64,000 nucleotides of DNA, from positions 6,974,724 through 7,038,723 of the forward strand of contig OY740776.1 of NCBI GenBank assembly GCA_963513935.1. The letters run 5' to 3'. The stretch's first letter is position 1; every line of letters starts with the position of its first letter. A program made the position numbers and the translations under genes. Below, one piece after another: positions 24,998 to 36,437 of the stretch. The stretch is from Aphrophora alni (taxonomy: Eukaryota > Arthropoda > Insecta > Hemiptera > Aphrophoridae). Under the pieces are notes generated by a model. It had not been told where the DNA came from. It made no database searches and saw only the letters and a list, made by a program, of their open reading frames with translations.

Positions 24998-25225
24998 TTG
25001 TAGGTTAGGTTAGGTTAGTTTGGGTTAGGTTAGGTTAGGTTAGATGAGGTTAGGTTAGGTTAGGTTAGGTTAGGTCAGGTTAGGTCAGGTTAGGTTAGGT
25101 TAGATTAGGTTAGTTTAGGTTAGGTTAGGTCAGGTTAGGTTAGGTAAGGTAAGGTTAGGTTAGGTTAGGTTAGGTTAGGTTAGGATAGGATAGGTTAGGT
25201 TAAGTTAAATTAGGTTAGATTAGAA
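24998..25225 (+). repeat. TTAGG array followed by the 3' end of a SINE-A copy
   Basis: Nearly pure TTAGG with few variants. Sequence from 25225 to 25300 ('gatgaccgagaggtttttcg', 'cctttaaaacaacactcaa') is the 3' part of SINE family A. Confidence 0.93.
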
Positions 25226-25539
25226 TTTTTACTTTATGTTCTTTTTTTTTTATAACACGATGATGACCGAGAGGTTTTTCGCCTTTAAAACAACACTCAA
25301 TTGAATGTAAAAACAGATTTCTCCACCGTCATAATATTTTCAACTACTCAAACATCGAAGCATTTGTAGCAAGCTTGATTTCACAGTAAGGTTATGTCAC
25401 ATACAGGAAATCAGGAAGTAGTCCAAAGATCAGCTGATTTAATTACATTGGCGAGTCCATTGTCTTACTGCGAGGGCCGTCACAGCGGGGTATCTTGACC
25501 ATTATACGATCACAACGGTGTTCAAAGTCAAAACACGAA

Positions 25540-27175
25540 GAAGTCAATATAGCAAATCATTATTCCCTAAAGAAAGGAGAGTTTCTAATATAGAAATTCT
25601 GTCTTGCGGTTTCTCTTATCAATACACCCTCACTCGTGATCACACCCCCTAACCTAACCTAACCTAACCTAACCTAAACCAAATTAAACTAACGTAACCT
25701 AACCTAACCGTGATCAAAGTCCAATTCTAAGTAAATATAGCAAATCATTATTCCCTAAAGAAAGGAGAGTTTCTAATATAGAAATTCTGTCTTGCGGTTT
25801 CTCTTATCAATACCTCACTCGCGATCACACCCCCTAACCTAACCTAACCTAACCTAAACCAAATTAAACTAACGTAACCTAACCTAACCGTGATAAAAGT
25901 CCAATTCTAAGTAAATATAGCAAATCATTATTCCCTAAAGATAGGAAAGTTTCTAATATAGAAATTCTGTCTTGCGGTTTCTCTTATCAATACCTCACTC
26001 GCGATCACACCCCCTAACCTAACCTAACCTAACCTAAACCAAATTAAACTAACGTAACCTAACCTAACCGTGATAAAAGTCCAATTCTAAGTAAATATAG
26101 CAAATCATTATTCCCTAAAGATAGGAAAGTTTCTAATATAGAAATTCTGTCTTGCGGTTTCTCTTATCAATACCTCACTCGCGATCACACCCCCTAACCT
26201 AACCTAACCTAACCTAACCTAACCTAAACCAAATTAAACTAACGTAACCTAACCTAACCGTGATAAAAGTCCAATTCTAAGTAAATATAGCAAATCATTA
26301 TTCCCTAAAGATAGGAAAGTTTCTAATATAGAAATTCTGTCTTGCGGTTTCTCTTATCAATACCTCACTCGCGATCACACCCCCTAACCTAACCTAACCT
26401 AACCTAACCTAACCTAAACCAAATTAAACTAACGTAACCTAACCTAACCGTGATAAAAGTCCAATTCTAAGTAAATATAGCAAATCATTATTCCCTAAAG
26501 ATAGGAAAGTTTCTAATATAGAAATTCTGTCTTGCGGTTTATCTTATCAATACCTCACTCGCGATCACACCCCCTAACCTAACCTAACCTAACCTAACCT
26601 AACCTAAACCAAATTAAACTAACGTAACCTAACCTAACCGTGATAAAAGTCCAATTCTAAGTAAATATAGCAAATCATTATTCCCTAAAGATAGGAAAGT
26701 TTCTAATATAGAAATTCTGTCTTGCGGTTTATCTTATCAATACCTCACTCGCGATCACACCCCCTAACCTAACCTAACCTAACCTAACCTAACCTAAACC
26801 AAATTAAACTAACGTAACCTAACCTAACCGTGATAAAAGTCCAATTCTAAGTAAATATAGCAAATCATTATTCCCTAAAGATAGGAAAGTTTCTAATATA
26901 GAAATTCTGTCTTGCGGTTTCTCTTATCAATACCTCACTCGCGATCACACCCCCTAACCTAACCTAACCTAACCTAACCTAACCTAAACCAAATTAAACT
27001 AACGTAACCTAACCTAACCGTGATAAAAGTCCAATTCTAAGTAAATATAGCAAATCATTATTCCCTAAAGATAGGAAAGTTTCTAATATAGAAATTCTGT
27101 CTTGCGGTTTATCTTATCAATACCTCACTCGTGATCACACCCCGTAACCTAACCTAACCTAACCTTACCTAATCT
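25540..27175. repeat. Satellite with 177-193-bp unit and CCTAA blocks, 9 copies
   Basis: 'caaatcattattccctaaag' recurs at about 25551, 25744, 25921, 26101, 26290, 26480, 26668, 26860 and 27051. Between copies lie 'gaaattctgtcttgcggttt', 'cgatcacaccccctaacc' and (CCTAA)4-6. Unit length varies mainly by the number of CCTAA pentamers. Later copies share the same substitutions, which indicates recent amplification. Confidence 0.97.
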
Positions 27176-27923
27176 ATCCTAATCTAACCTAACCTATCCT
27201 ATCCTAACCTAACCTAACCTAATCTTACCTAGCGGGCCTTGAAGACGTACATACAATAGATGTAATATTTTCAATATGAGCACACTATAGTCCTCAGAAA
27301 CCAAATTTCATATTCCTAAGTTAATTTTAGTGCCCATTATCGTGCTTTTAATGCGGATAAAACGGAGGTGAAATTCGACTATTACCAATCTTACTTATAT
27401 ACTTCGTATACTGGGAAGTAATACGATAATACCACATCCTAGCATAAAAGAAATACCGCAAGAATTTGATACAATACAGTTCGGGGACTTCCAGACTTCA
27501 AAGTACAAGGAAACCGCCTAGCGGAACCGATCCTGAATGACACGCATGCATAACTGACCTCATTAGAGTTTTTGGCACGGTAGCAATTATTGCGGAAATG
27601 TTACGGTCATTTCTAGGCGCCACTAGAGCTAATCAGTTCAGGGACGCCGTCAAATCAGCTGTTTGTCGCCTCTTTAACTACCTCATTATGATCAGCTGTT
27701 TTTAATATCAACACATAACAAAGAGAAAACAGCTGATATGTAGACACGATTTATTTTTCTCACAAATACGTTGTATAAAGTTGTCCCCTTTTGTCCCTTA
27801 ATTTCTTTCTGTCTGGTCAGGGCTCTACAGACCTATTTTAATCAAATTTGGTATTTGGGAGAATATTTTGGCAACTCAAAATTTGGGGAACATTTTTTCG
27901 GAATTTCAATCCAACGATTTTCC

Positions 27924-27928
<5 letters not shown>
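27176..27928. other. Nothing recognised
   Basis: A degenerate CCTAA tail to about 27235, then unique-looking sequence without a supported ORF. Confidence 0.4.
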
Positions 27929-27960
<32 letters not shown>

Positions 27961-28016
27961 CGAATCCCTTTCACTGTTCTTAATACTAGGTTTTGCAAGA
28001 ATCGTCACAAATAAGC
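27929..28016 (-). repeat. Dispersed repeat with poly-T edge, copy 2
   Basis: A run of about 30 T, then 'tcgaatccctttcactgttc' and 'cgtcacaaataagc', matching 18-106 and 43678-43745. Confidence 0.65.
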
Positions 28017-28075
28017 TGGGTTAGGTTAGGTTATAAATAAATATTGAGCTTGACTTGTGAGATAATATTATTAAC

Positions 28076-28302
28076 AAAAACTCGAACACAAAATCTCCGT
28101 TTATTCAATCAAACTCGTTTCAACGATAAAGTCGTCATCCTCAGTGATACATGAGCTACAATAACAAAACTATAAGTTTTAAAACAAATAAACAATTTAT
28201 AGTTTTGTTATTGTAGCTCATGTATCATTGATGATGGCGACTTTGTTGTTGAAACGCGTTTGATTGAATAAACGTAGTTTTTTGTGTTCCAGTTGTTGTT
28301 CA
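28076..28302. mobile_element. Hairpin (foldback) MITE-like element, second copy
   Basis: The inner arms tgatacatgagctacaataa... (28145-28174) and complement (28198-28227) are exact over 30 bases; the outer arms ('tcgtttcaacgataaagtcg' and 'gactttgttgttgaaacg') extend the inverted repeat to about 95 bases each side. Confidence 0.85.
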
Positions 28303-28489
28303 ACATAGGTGTTAGGTTAGATTAGGTTAGGTTAGGTTAGGTTAGATAGTTATATGTTTATGTTAAGAAGTTGTTGAGGGTGATTTATTTATTAGTAAAT
28401 CTTAAGAGGCAAGTAACTTTTAAATATTTAAAAATGGCGCATTATACTTTCTAACTTTCTTTAAAATTATTATAAGATATAGACTTCTC

Positions 28490-28760
28490 ACCCGGGGAAA
28501 TGGAATAGGGATGCAGAAAATTTTAATTGAACAGAAAAACGCATTAAGAATATTAATACAAATAAACTAAAACACTGTTAAGACGCTGTTTGTTGAAATT
28601 AATATTTTGACAGTTATTAACTTGTATTTTGTTGATGTTGTAATGGATGTAAAGAATCCTATTAGAGACCTGATCCATAATAAACAGATTTAGCTATTAG
28701 CTGGAACAACCAAGAAATATAAATAGGCTAGATCAATGAACTATCATTTAGTTTTAGGTA
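28490..28760 (+). pseudogene. LINE reverse transcriptase C-terminal relic
   Basis: The translation near 28510 gives GNGMQKILIEQKNALRILIQ, then after stops LFVEINILTVINLYF and NPIRDLIHNKQI. The order 'Q-K-xALRIL', 'LF...ILT...LY' is the C-terminal end of insect non-LTR reverse transcriptases. Several stops are present. Assignment rests on pattern only. Confidence 0.6.
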
Positions 28761-29359
28761 ACCTTTTAATAAACTATCCGCCCTAACCTAACTTAGTCTT
28801 AAATTCCTTCTTGTATTTCAGGAACACTCTGTATGTCACATTAAACGTATTTCGCGAGTCATATTTGATAGTCTCAACTTTGTCATCACAGGATAATCGC
28901 AATATTTTCAAACGAAATTCACTAAAAAAACGATCGTAAAAATGACCAAATTATGCCAAGTTTTAAGGCGATTCAAATCATTTTATAGAGTTACAACAAC
29001 AAAAATACGTCTAAGGCGATATATTCAAAACATCATTGTGACAATATTTACCAGGTTGGTTAGAAAGTCAAATTTGGAATGTTGCCTTCGAATGTGGGTT
29101 GAAATGTTCGGCTGATCTGCTATCTCGGGGGTATTCTTGGCAGGTATTCTCTAATCTGATAGCGGGGGTACTTGATTCACGAACCTGAAAAGAAAGTTAC
29201 AGATTTTAAAAGTATGGCGTCCAGCGCTGCAAGTCGTTAATTGAGGCGAAGAATCAATTAGTTTGGAATCTTTACTACAGTTTTTATTTGGGATATTTTT
29301 TTACTGATTTTTTTTTTTTTTTAGAAATATTGGCATTAAAATTGTTCTATGACTAGTTC

Positions 29360-29403
29360 AGAGGTTAGGTTAGATTAGGTTAGGTTAGGTTAAGTTAGGC
29401 TAG
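29360..29403 (+). repeat. Short TTAGG tract
   Basis: About eight pentamers with variants. Confidence 0.9.
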
Positions 29404-29507
29404 GGAAATAGTTCCCTTCTTAATGACAAACAAAAAACTACTTTTATTTCCCTAACGAAATGACTTTCTTTCAATGTAGGCCTAAAAGCATACGTAAGGG
29501 CTGCAAG

Positions 29508-29640
29508 TTGAGTAAATATTAATTTCATTGTCGTTTGTAACGAGGTAATTAATTATAACTCGAATATTGTAGCAATATACGCCTTATGCTGGGAAGCGGC
29601 TAAGGATAGCTCAGTTGGTATAGGATTTTATTTTGTTTGT
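29508..29640 (+). repeat. tRNA-derived SINE family B, copy 2 (5' half)
   Basis: 'gagtaaatattaatttcatt', 'tttgtaacgaggtaatt', then a perfect tRNA A box in ggatagctcagttggtata (29605-29623). It stops where a SINE-A copy begins. Confidence 0.8.
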
Positions 29641-29830
29641 TGTTTAAAAACAAAAACCTCTCTGTCCACCGTCGCCTTATTAAAACAACCCTTAACGCTC
29701 GAATACTCAAATAGCGTCAAAGTTGAACAGAACAAGAGTTGGTCAAGAGAGACTTGATAAGGAAAACAAAGGGATCTAACCCAGGACTACATTAAAACAA
29801 CGTGTAGATCTAGCTAGGCTCGCTCGGGAC
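29640..29830 (-). repeat. SINE-like family A, copy 8
   Basis: Nearly complete minus-strand copy: 'aaaaacctctctgtccaccg', 'acaagagttggtcaagagag', 'gggatctaacccaggac' and 'gtgtagatctagctaggctc'. The last block reads on the other strand as an A-box-like gagcctagctagat. Confidence 0.82.
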
Positions 29831-30002
29831 TACCACGCTGTACAAAGTGAGCTCCTGAAGGGCTGAAGCATAAAAGAGATCCTGGCTATTAAATCATCTA
29901 TTTTCCATTTGAAAGCGCAGTAAACCTTCGTGTAAATGATGTGAGAAAAGGATAAACAACCAAATTTAAGATGAAGAAACTGTCATTTTGAAAGAGTAAA
30001 TA

Positions 30003-30137
30003 AAACCCTCCCTTGACCAACTCTTGCTCACTTGGAACCTGACACTATTAGAAGGCTAGAGATTTTTATTTTATGTTATTTTCTTCTTTTTTATATATAA
30101 AGCGAGATGGTGTAGAACTTTTTTGCCTTTAAACAAC
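30003..30137 (+). repeat. SINE-like family A, copy 9 (5' truncated)
   Basis: 'cccttgaccaactcttgctc', 'acactattagaaggctag' and the end 'gcctttaaacaacaaacg'. Confidence 0.7.
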
Positions 30138-30419
30138 AAACGAAAAAAATCTTATAGAAACTTACTCCTAATACATTCAGTCAGTGCTCATAACCCGATC
30201 GTAACCGAACTATTATCCGATTATGCACGAAGATTAAACGGTTATTTATCGGATACTACACGGTATTTATACACTATTTTGTTACACCGATGTGGACAAC
30301 TGATCGGGGGAGAATTACTTGCTTTTATGTAACTGACAATTATTGGAGATATATTTTTATTACTTCCTTAAGTTGAATAAAAATTGGAAGCATTGTAATC
30401 AACGGAGTGTTTCATACAC

Positions 30420-31615
30420 TGTGCTAGAACCCGGAGTATCATATCTGAGCATCTGCCAGTCTACGCCCTTTGAGTGTCTGGATACGCAAAGAGAATCATC
30501 TCTGGAGTTCTTGACAGGGAAGGCGCTGCATTTTTGAACAGAATTGACTGGAGATGAAAGCTAGGATAATTTCACTCCTGAAACAAAACGAACTTTCACG
30601 AGAACGGAGAAATACTCAATCTTCTCCTCCTAAAATGTTTCGACAGATTCAATCAGCAGGAAAATCGATTTCGACAATCAAAGTGTAGTGGATACTGAAT
30701 TCATGCCTAGGGAACAACAATTACAGTATCCTCAAGGTAGAAATATGTCTGAGATGGAGAGGAAAAGAGGGCCCCCCACACTTCGTTGCGTTTACTTTCA
30801 GCAGTACAATCCCAATAAAAAAATATACACCTCAAATGCTTCTGTGTAAACGCCTATCCTAATTTAGTTTCTTTTATCGGAGTAAATAAGAATAATACAG
30901 TATCCTCAAGGTAGGAATGTGTCTGGGGTGGAGAGGAAAAGAGGGGCCCCACACACTTTGTTGCGTTTACTTTCAGCGGTACAAAACCCCCAATAAAAAA
31001 ATATATAGACCTCAAATGCTTCTGTGTAAACACGTACCCTACTTTCGTTTCTTTTATCAAGTAAATAAGAAAAAACGTTTACAAAAGTCTGTCACGAAGT
31101 TGTAACTTTACGAATTAAATGTAGCTAAACAGTAATTTGAGTATCTAGTTTTCTTGGAATGTGTTGTACCATCAAATCAGGTTAGGGAAGCAAGTAGAAG
31201 GGAGGACACGCCCATTACAGCAGACACACTCCTAGTCTGAGGCTACTGTAATACTGCAACTTACTGTGAAACCTTGAACAGACTAAGAAAGGCAATTAAA
31301 GACCGCCGCCCCTGGAAAACCGTCAAAAGGTGTTGTGCCTCACCATCACAATGCTCGTGTCACAAGAAGCTTCACGAGCCAACTTCAAATGGCAAGATTG
31401 GAAACATCCTCGTACAGTGCAGTCTTTGCTTTTCGTAATTTCCACGTGTTCAATCCAATGAAAGAAGCTTTTCCCAAACAGGATTCAGAAAAGATGAAGA
31501 AGTGAAAAATGCATTAGGCGTTGTCGAAATTTTGTGTAAACTCGATATGATAAATGTCTGGGCGATTATGTAGAAAGTAGAGTTTTATCTGTCGTTCCAA
31601 AATAAACTTTTCACT
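30420..31615 (+). pseudogene. Mariner-type transposase pseudogene, split by a MITE
   Basis: Dead relative of the mariner transposases, which cut and paste DNA at TA sites. Readable in shifting frames: LDTQRESSLEFLT (about 30478-30517), GAAFLNRI, ELTGDES around the first catalytic Asp (30540-30560), FTPETKR, EFMPR (about 30699); then, after the inserted element 30724-31248, 'TYCETLNRLRKAIKDR'-like sequence, an HNAR motif in place of HDNARPH, DEEVKNAL, and the classic C-terminal RYDKCLGDYVE (about 31544-31575). Multiple frameshifts and stops inactivate it. The N-terminal helix-turn-helix part was not found. Start and end are approximate. Confidence 0.85.
30724..31248. mobile_element. Tc1/mariner-type MITE with internal tandem repeat, copy A
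   Basis: Starts CAGTATCCTCAAGG and ends CTGAGGCTACTG, flanked by TA at 30722-30723 and 31249-31250. It contains two tandem units of about 175 bases ('gagaggaaaagagggcccc' ... 'caaatgcttctgtgtaaac'). It lies within the mariner pseudogene. Other copies: 35739-36437 and 40347-40721. Confidence 0.9.
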
Positions 31616-31689
31616 TTTCTAGGCTTGTACGATTTACGTTTTGATTGCCTCTCATAAAAAAAGTGTTTTATAGTGTACCGTCGCGGTAA

Positions 31690-31910
31690 TCCCTAAGTAC
31701 CCTAGCTAGATTCACTTGTTTATATAGTCCTGGGTTAGTTCCTCTCTTTTAATCATTCTTATCACATCTCTCTTGACCAACTCTTGTTCTCTTCCGACGC
31801 TTTTAGAGTACTCCAGAGTTAGGAGTTATTATTTCATGTTCTTTTCCTCCTAAAGTGCTTTTCACATTTTTTTTTTCGCCTTTAAAGAAATAACCGCATG
31901 AAAATCGTAC
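31690..31910 (+). repeat. SINE-like family A, copy 10
   Basis: Long copy: 'accctagctagattcacttg', 'tagtcctgggttagttcctc', 'ctctcttgaccaactcttgt', 'ttttagagtactccagagtt' and 'tcgcctttaaagaaataacc'. Confidence 0.8.
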
Positions 31911-32299
31911 AATCGGTATTCGAATTATAAGCGTACAAATAGCAAAACACACAGAGACTTTAACGTAAAAACAACTCGACTATAAAATATCCGTTAATTG
32001 CACTTGTCCGAGACACAGGATGTGCGAAGGCGGGTGTGAGATGACCCTCCTCCAAGATTCCAAACAATTGCATCCCAGATCCCAGGATCTATAAATACCA
32101 ATGGAATGCATTCAAGTTGGGTTAGTCACCAAAGTAATGTCGCCAAGTTATTTTTAGTTACTACAGAGACCTTGAGGGGTAAACTTGATTTGCCTATTTA
32201 AGCCAATAGGCTGTCGCGCGTTGTCTCTGCCCATCCGCCATGTTTGCTATAATTGCGATATGCACATTCTTTTGTCTATACAAATTACGATGTAATGCT

Positions 32300-33540
32300 C
32301 GGTGTGTTTGTGGTGTTCCACAAGGCTCGTTAATGGGACCTCTGTTGTTTCACATTGATTAAGAAACGTTGATTCTGTATTAATTTACAGTAGACATCTT
32401 TTGTTAAAAAATAAATAAATAACTCCTTACGTTTCAATATTGTATTGTGGTGTACCACAAGGTTCATTATTTGGACATATTTTGTTTTTTTTTCATTAAA
32501 ACTAACTTAATCCTTTTTCAGTGATACTTTATAATATTTAATCTTTTTTATTTAACTTATACTAAACAAAATTAACACTTATATAAACTTGTGGCATCCC
32601 ATAGGGTTCACATTAAGTTTTGTTTTATATTAAACAGATATTGTCTCTCTTGTTTCAATCTTAACTTGTGATATTAAATATTTGAGCATTTAAAAAAATT
32701 TACATTAAAATTTGGACACTTGTCAATCTTAGCTTGTGATATTCCAAATAGTTCAGAATTTGTACCCTGGAAGATTTTAAAAAAAAATCCTCTTATATTT
32801 TAGTCTAAGCTAGTTATAAATAGGCCAACAGTTCAGTACATATTCGAACTCTTTTAGTTTTACAATAAAAAAAGAAATTAAACCTTACATTTTAGTTCAT
32901 AGAATTACTAGAGCACTGTGGTGAATATACAATAAAGTTACTAAACTAGTTCAGTAGTTTAGATTTAAAATTTTAAAAAATAATTAATTAATCTTTATAT
33001 TTTCATTTTAAATTGTGGCACCCCGCAGGGTTTCATATTTGGACCTATTTTGTTTTAAATTCAAAAAAAGAAGAGGTCAACATTTGGACCTTTTTTTTAC
33101 AACAAAAAAAAATACCCCTTACATTTTAGTCTTAAATTGTGGCATTCCACAGGGTTCACTATTTGGATCTATTTTGTATTAAATTAAAAAGAAATCGACC
33201 CTTATTCACACTTTACTTGTGATACTTTATATTTTCATTTTTAATTGTGGCATTCCACAGGGTTCACTATTTGCACCTATTTTGTTTTAAATTAAAATAA
33301 ATTGACTCTTAATTTATTCTTAATTTTGTGATACTTAAAAGAGTTCAGTATTTGGACCTTATTTACAATAACACACAATTTAACATTTTCGTCTTAAATT
33401 TTGGTATTCCACAGGGTTCACTACTTGGACCTATTTTGTTTATAAGAAATTAGCCTAGTTCTTATATTTTAGTCTTAAATTTTGGTATTCCACAAAGGTC
33501 ACTACTTGGACCTATTCTATTTTACATGCCAAATATATCG
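32300..33540 (+). repeat. Degenerate tandem array built on a LINE reverse transcriptase motif
   Basis: About nine units carry DNA encoding a variant of CG(I/V)PQGSLFGPILF, the PQGS motif of non-LTR reverse transcriptases: near 32309, 32441, 32588, 32729, 33011, 33131, 33243, 33388 and 33476. Between them is AT-rich sequence that is itself repeated ('ttttagtcttaaattgtgg' before, 'tattttgttttaaatta' after). Units are about 75-280 bases apart and of very different ages; most are broken by stops outside the motif. Confidence 0.8.
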
Positions 33541-34013
33541 ACTTCTTACCGAGTTGAACTATCAGAGCTCCACAAGATGGGTAGGCTATGTATTAATAAT
33601 TATATTTCTAACCAAATAAGGGTCTAGGGTGAAAGTGTTTTTCACGCATTAAGAGACAGTATTACGAATATCTGTGTACGTGTACTCTACGAAATGATGG
33701 GTTAAAGTCTCTTACGAGGGTGATATCAATTGGTATTAATATTGTTTTATTGATCGTCCGATTTTTATGAAACTAATATAGATTTATTGGTATCTCTTTT
33801 AAAACTTAATTCTATTCAATACAATCTTCTGGTAATACTGACATAGATTATAAAGGACAATGATATTATTATAATTATTTTAATTATTATATATTATGTT
33901 CAATTTAATTTTATATTGTTTATATGCATTTATTTATTTTTTTCTATAGAAGTAGTCTATAAATATGAAAATGTAATTGTTTGTTTTTTCTGTGTAAGCT
34001 ACCAACTGAAAAA

Positions 34014-34015
<2 letters not shown>

Positions 34016-34044
<29 letters not shown>
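34016..34044 (+). repeat. Poly-A run, probable retroposon 3' end
   Basis: 29 A after AT-rich sequence; likely the tail of a separate retroelement preceding the LINE fragment at 34096. Confidence 0.6.
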
Positions 34045-34047
<3 letters not shown>

Positions 34048-34095
34048 CGTCAGTTAAGCGTTAGATAATTGTAGTCCCTACTCATTATAACAGTA

Positions 34096-34540
34096 ATTTG
34101 TTTTTTTCAAATTATGGTATGGAATTATGGTAGTCAGTTGTGGGGCTGTACTAAGAAGTCAAACATCAAGCGGATACAAACATTTCAAAACAAAGTATTG
34201 AGGCAAATCTGTAAAGCCCCATGGTATGTGAGGAGCGACAACATCCATCGTGATTTAAAAATCAATACCGTGGCTGAGGAAATTAAGGTATGCTCCTTAA
34301 GAGACTGGAAGCTCATGAGAATATAGAAATGCTCCCTCTCCTCAACGCCAGCAAGGACCTGCGAAGGCTGAAGAGGACAAAGCCCATTGACTTGGTGCGA
34401 GACTAAAACTGGACTCTGTTTAATGAACTAGAGCTGTTTGAACCATATCATTGTTAAAACCATGTATTAAGAATAAATTGCTTGTTAGGTTGTATTTAAC
34501 TTAGTTTTTGTAATAAAAAAAAAAAAAAAAAAAAAAAAAA
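34096..34540 (+). pseudogene. Jockey-like LINE 3' end with poly-A tail
   Basis: The open frame 34114-34326 encodes VWNYGSQLWGCTKKSNIKRI, then 'FQNKVLRQICKAPWYVRSDN', IHRDLKI, the C-terminal signature of Jockey-clade non-LTR reverse transcriptases (QLWG, APWYV, I..DL.I.TV). After a frame shift it continues ASKDLRRLKRTKPIDLVRD and a stop near 34405, as in intact family members. A 3' UTR of about 110 bases leads into a 26-A tail (34515-34540). It is 5' truncated. The preserved tail suggests a younger insertion than most relics here. Confidence 0.85.
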
Positions 34541-35374
34541 CCTAGAAAATTCCAAACAGACAATCTCCATCAACAAAAGTGCAGCATTTGTTTATAAAAA
34601 TCTTTACGAGGATGTCGTCAGTTCAATGTTTATTCGAATTGGAAACCATCACCAAACTCAGCCAACCCACTTGAAACGTCCGATTTCCGACGTGAACTTG
34701 TAGTTGTTGTAAATTATGCAAGTAATTCAAAGTTGATTACACAGAAAGCGGGATTACGTATGAAAGTCATTTTCCGCCGTACTGTTTGCATCATAGGTTC
34801 TAAGAAATGTTTTTGCTGTTTGTCTGACTGAACATTCCTGTTATTCATTTTGTTAAACGCTGATCCGTTCATTTCTCCCCCCCCCCCCTTGTGATATAAA
34901 AGGGTAATAAACTCTAAGATTATGGAAGCTACGCTACGTCATTTTCATATCCATCCCTTTCTGTGGCAGTTCATTTGATGACGTCATAGAAAACCTTGAT
35001 TAACTAAACAACGTTTTTAGCATCCAGTATTTGATAATCCCAAAGTTAACGGGTTTTTACTAATCTTTACGCCTCAACCTAACCTAAACACTGATCACAT
35101 TTTAACCTCTGTTTAAAGGCGTGCGGGAACGAACCAAACACATGTCGGTACAATAAAAGACTTTGGCGCTTGCAACAATGTTTTACCCGATTAGAGGGGA
35201 AACAACTCGAGCGAAGTGAGCGGAAATTGCATGTTATTAGTTAAGCGTGAAAACTATTGATCGATTGGACACGGCACGTTTCCGAACCACTGGGTGTAAG
35301 GTTGGCGGGTTCAGTGACTCAAAAAGTCGAAACATCTGTTCCTAACTTACTTGGTATAATACAAGTTGTAGACA

Positions 35375-35480
35375 TAGTCATGGTACCTACCCAGCCCCAA
35401 TGTAATCCTTGTAGGGCAATGTTAAACTGTATTGTTCTCACACAGTAGGGTTAAGTTTATTTAAAACAGTTGTTACACAG
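35375..35480 (+). repeat. Dispersed repeat related to 13885-14045
   Basis: 'catggtac', 'acccagcc', 'cagtagggttaag' and 'tttaaaacagttgttacac' match in the same order. Confidence 0.5.
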
Positions 35481-35517
35481 GGTTTCTGAACTTCTACTTT
35501 CTTGTAAATATACACTA

Positions 35518-35736
35518 TAGTGGAACATCCCTAAGAAGGCACTTCGCAGATCGGATGAAAACGCTGTACTATTCTCGAAGTAAACGTTAAGGGGTGCGAG
35601 GAGGGCAAGTCTCAGGTAGCTGGCGATTCGTAGGCAAAGTAAATGTTTGTGGAACGGTGTTATTTTCCGACATAATCCACCACTTCCTCTACCGCCCCGC
35701 ACCGGGCGCAAGTGCCTTCTTAGGGCTGTTCCACTA
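35518..35736. mobile_element. MITE with TAGTGGAACA ends and TA duplication
   Basis: tagtggaacatccctaagaa at the left and 'ttcttagggctgttccacta' at the right are inverted; TA flanks both sides (35516-35517, 35737-35738). The right TA is also the left TA of the next MITE. Confidence 0.85.
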
Positions 35737-35738
35737 TA

Positions 35739-36437
35739 CAGTAGTAGCTTCAGACTAGGATTGTGTCTGGTGTAAGGAGCGTGTCCTCCCTTCTACTTGC
35801 TTCCCTAGCCTGACTTGACGGTACAACCCATTCCAAGAAAACTAGCTACACAAATTACTACTTATCTACATTCAATTCCTAAAATTACAACTTCGTGACA
35901 GACTTTTGTAGACGTTTTATTCCTATTTACACCGATAAAAGAAACGAAAGTAGGGTACGCGTTTACACAGAAGCATTTGAGGTCTATGTTTTTTTTCTAT
36001 TGGGGTTGTACCGCTGAAAGTAAACGCAACAAAGTGTGGGAGCCCTCTTTTCCTCTCCACCCCAGACACATTCCTACCTTGAGGATACTGTTTTATTCCT
36101 ATTTACACCGATAAAAGAAACGAAAGTAGGGTAGGCGTTTACACAGAAGCATTTGAGGTCTATATTTTTCTATTGGGGTTGTACTGCTGAAAGTAAACGC
36201 AACAAAGTGTGGGAGCCCTCTTTTCCTCTCCACCCCAGACACATTCCTACCTTGAGGATACTGTTTTATTCCTATTTCCACCGATAAAAGAAACGAAAGT
36301 AGGGTAGGCGTTTACACAGAAGCATTTGAGGTCTATATTTTTCTATTGGGGTTGTACTGCTGAAAGTAAACGCAACAAAGTGTGGGGGCTACTCTTTTCC
36401 TCTCCACCCCAGACACATTCCTACCTTGAGGATACTC
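35739..36437. mobile_element. Tc1/mariner-type MITE with internal tandem repeat, copy B
   Basis: Opposite orientation to copy A. Starts CAGTAGTAGCTTCAGAC and holds nearly three tandem units of about 170 bases (each with 'gaggtctat', 'aaagtaaacgcaacaaagtg' and 'ctaccttgaggatactg'). The right terminus is altered (gatactctac instead of gatactgta). Confidence 0.88.

Noticed and set aside
9062..27175. CRISPR-like repeat arrays
   Set aside because: Units are direct satellites without unique spacers, in a eukaryotic genome.
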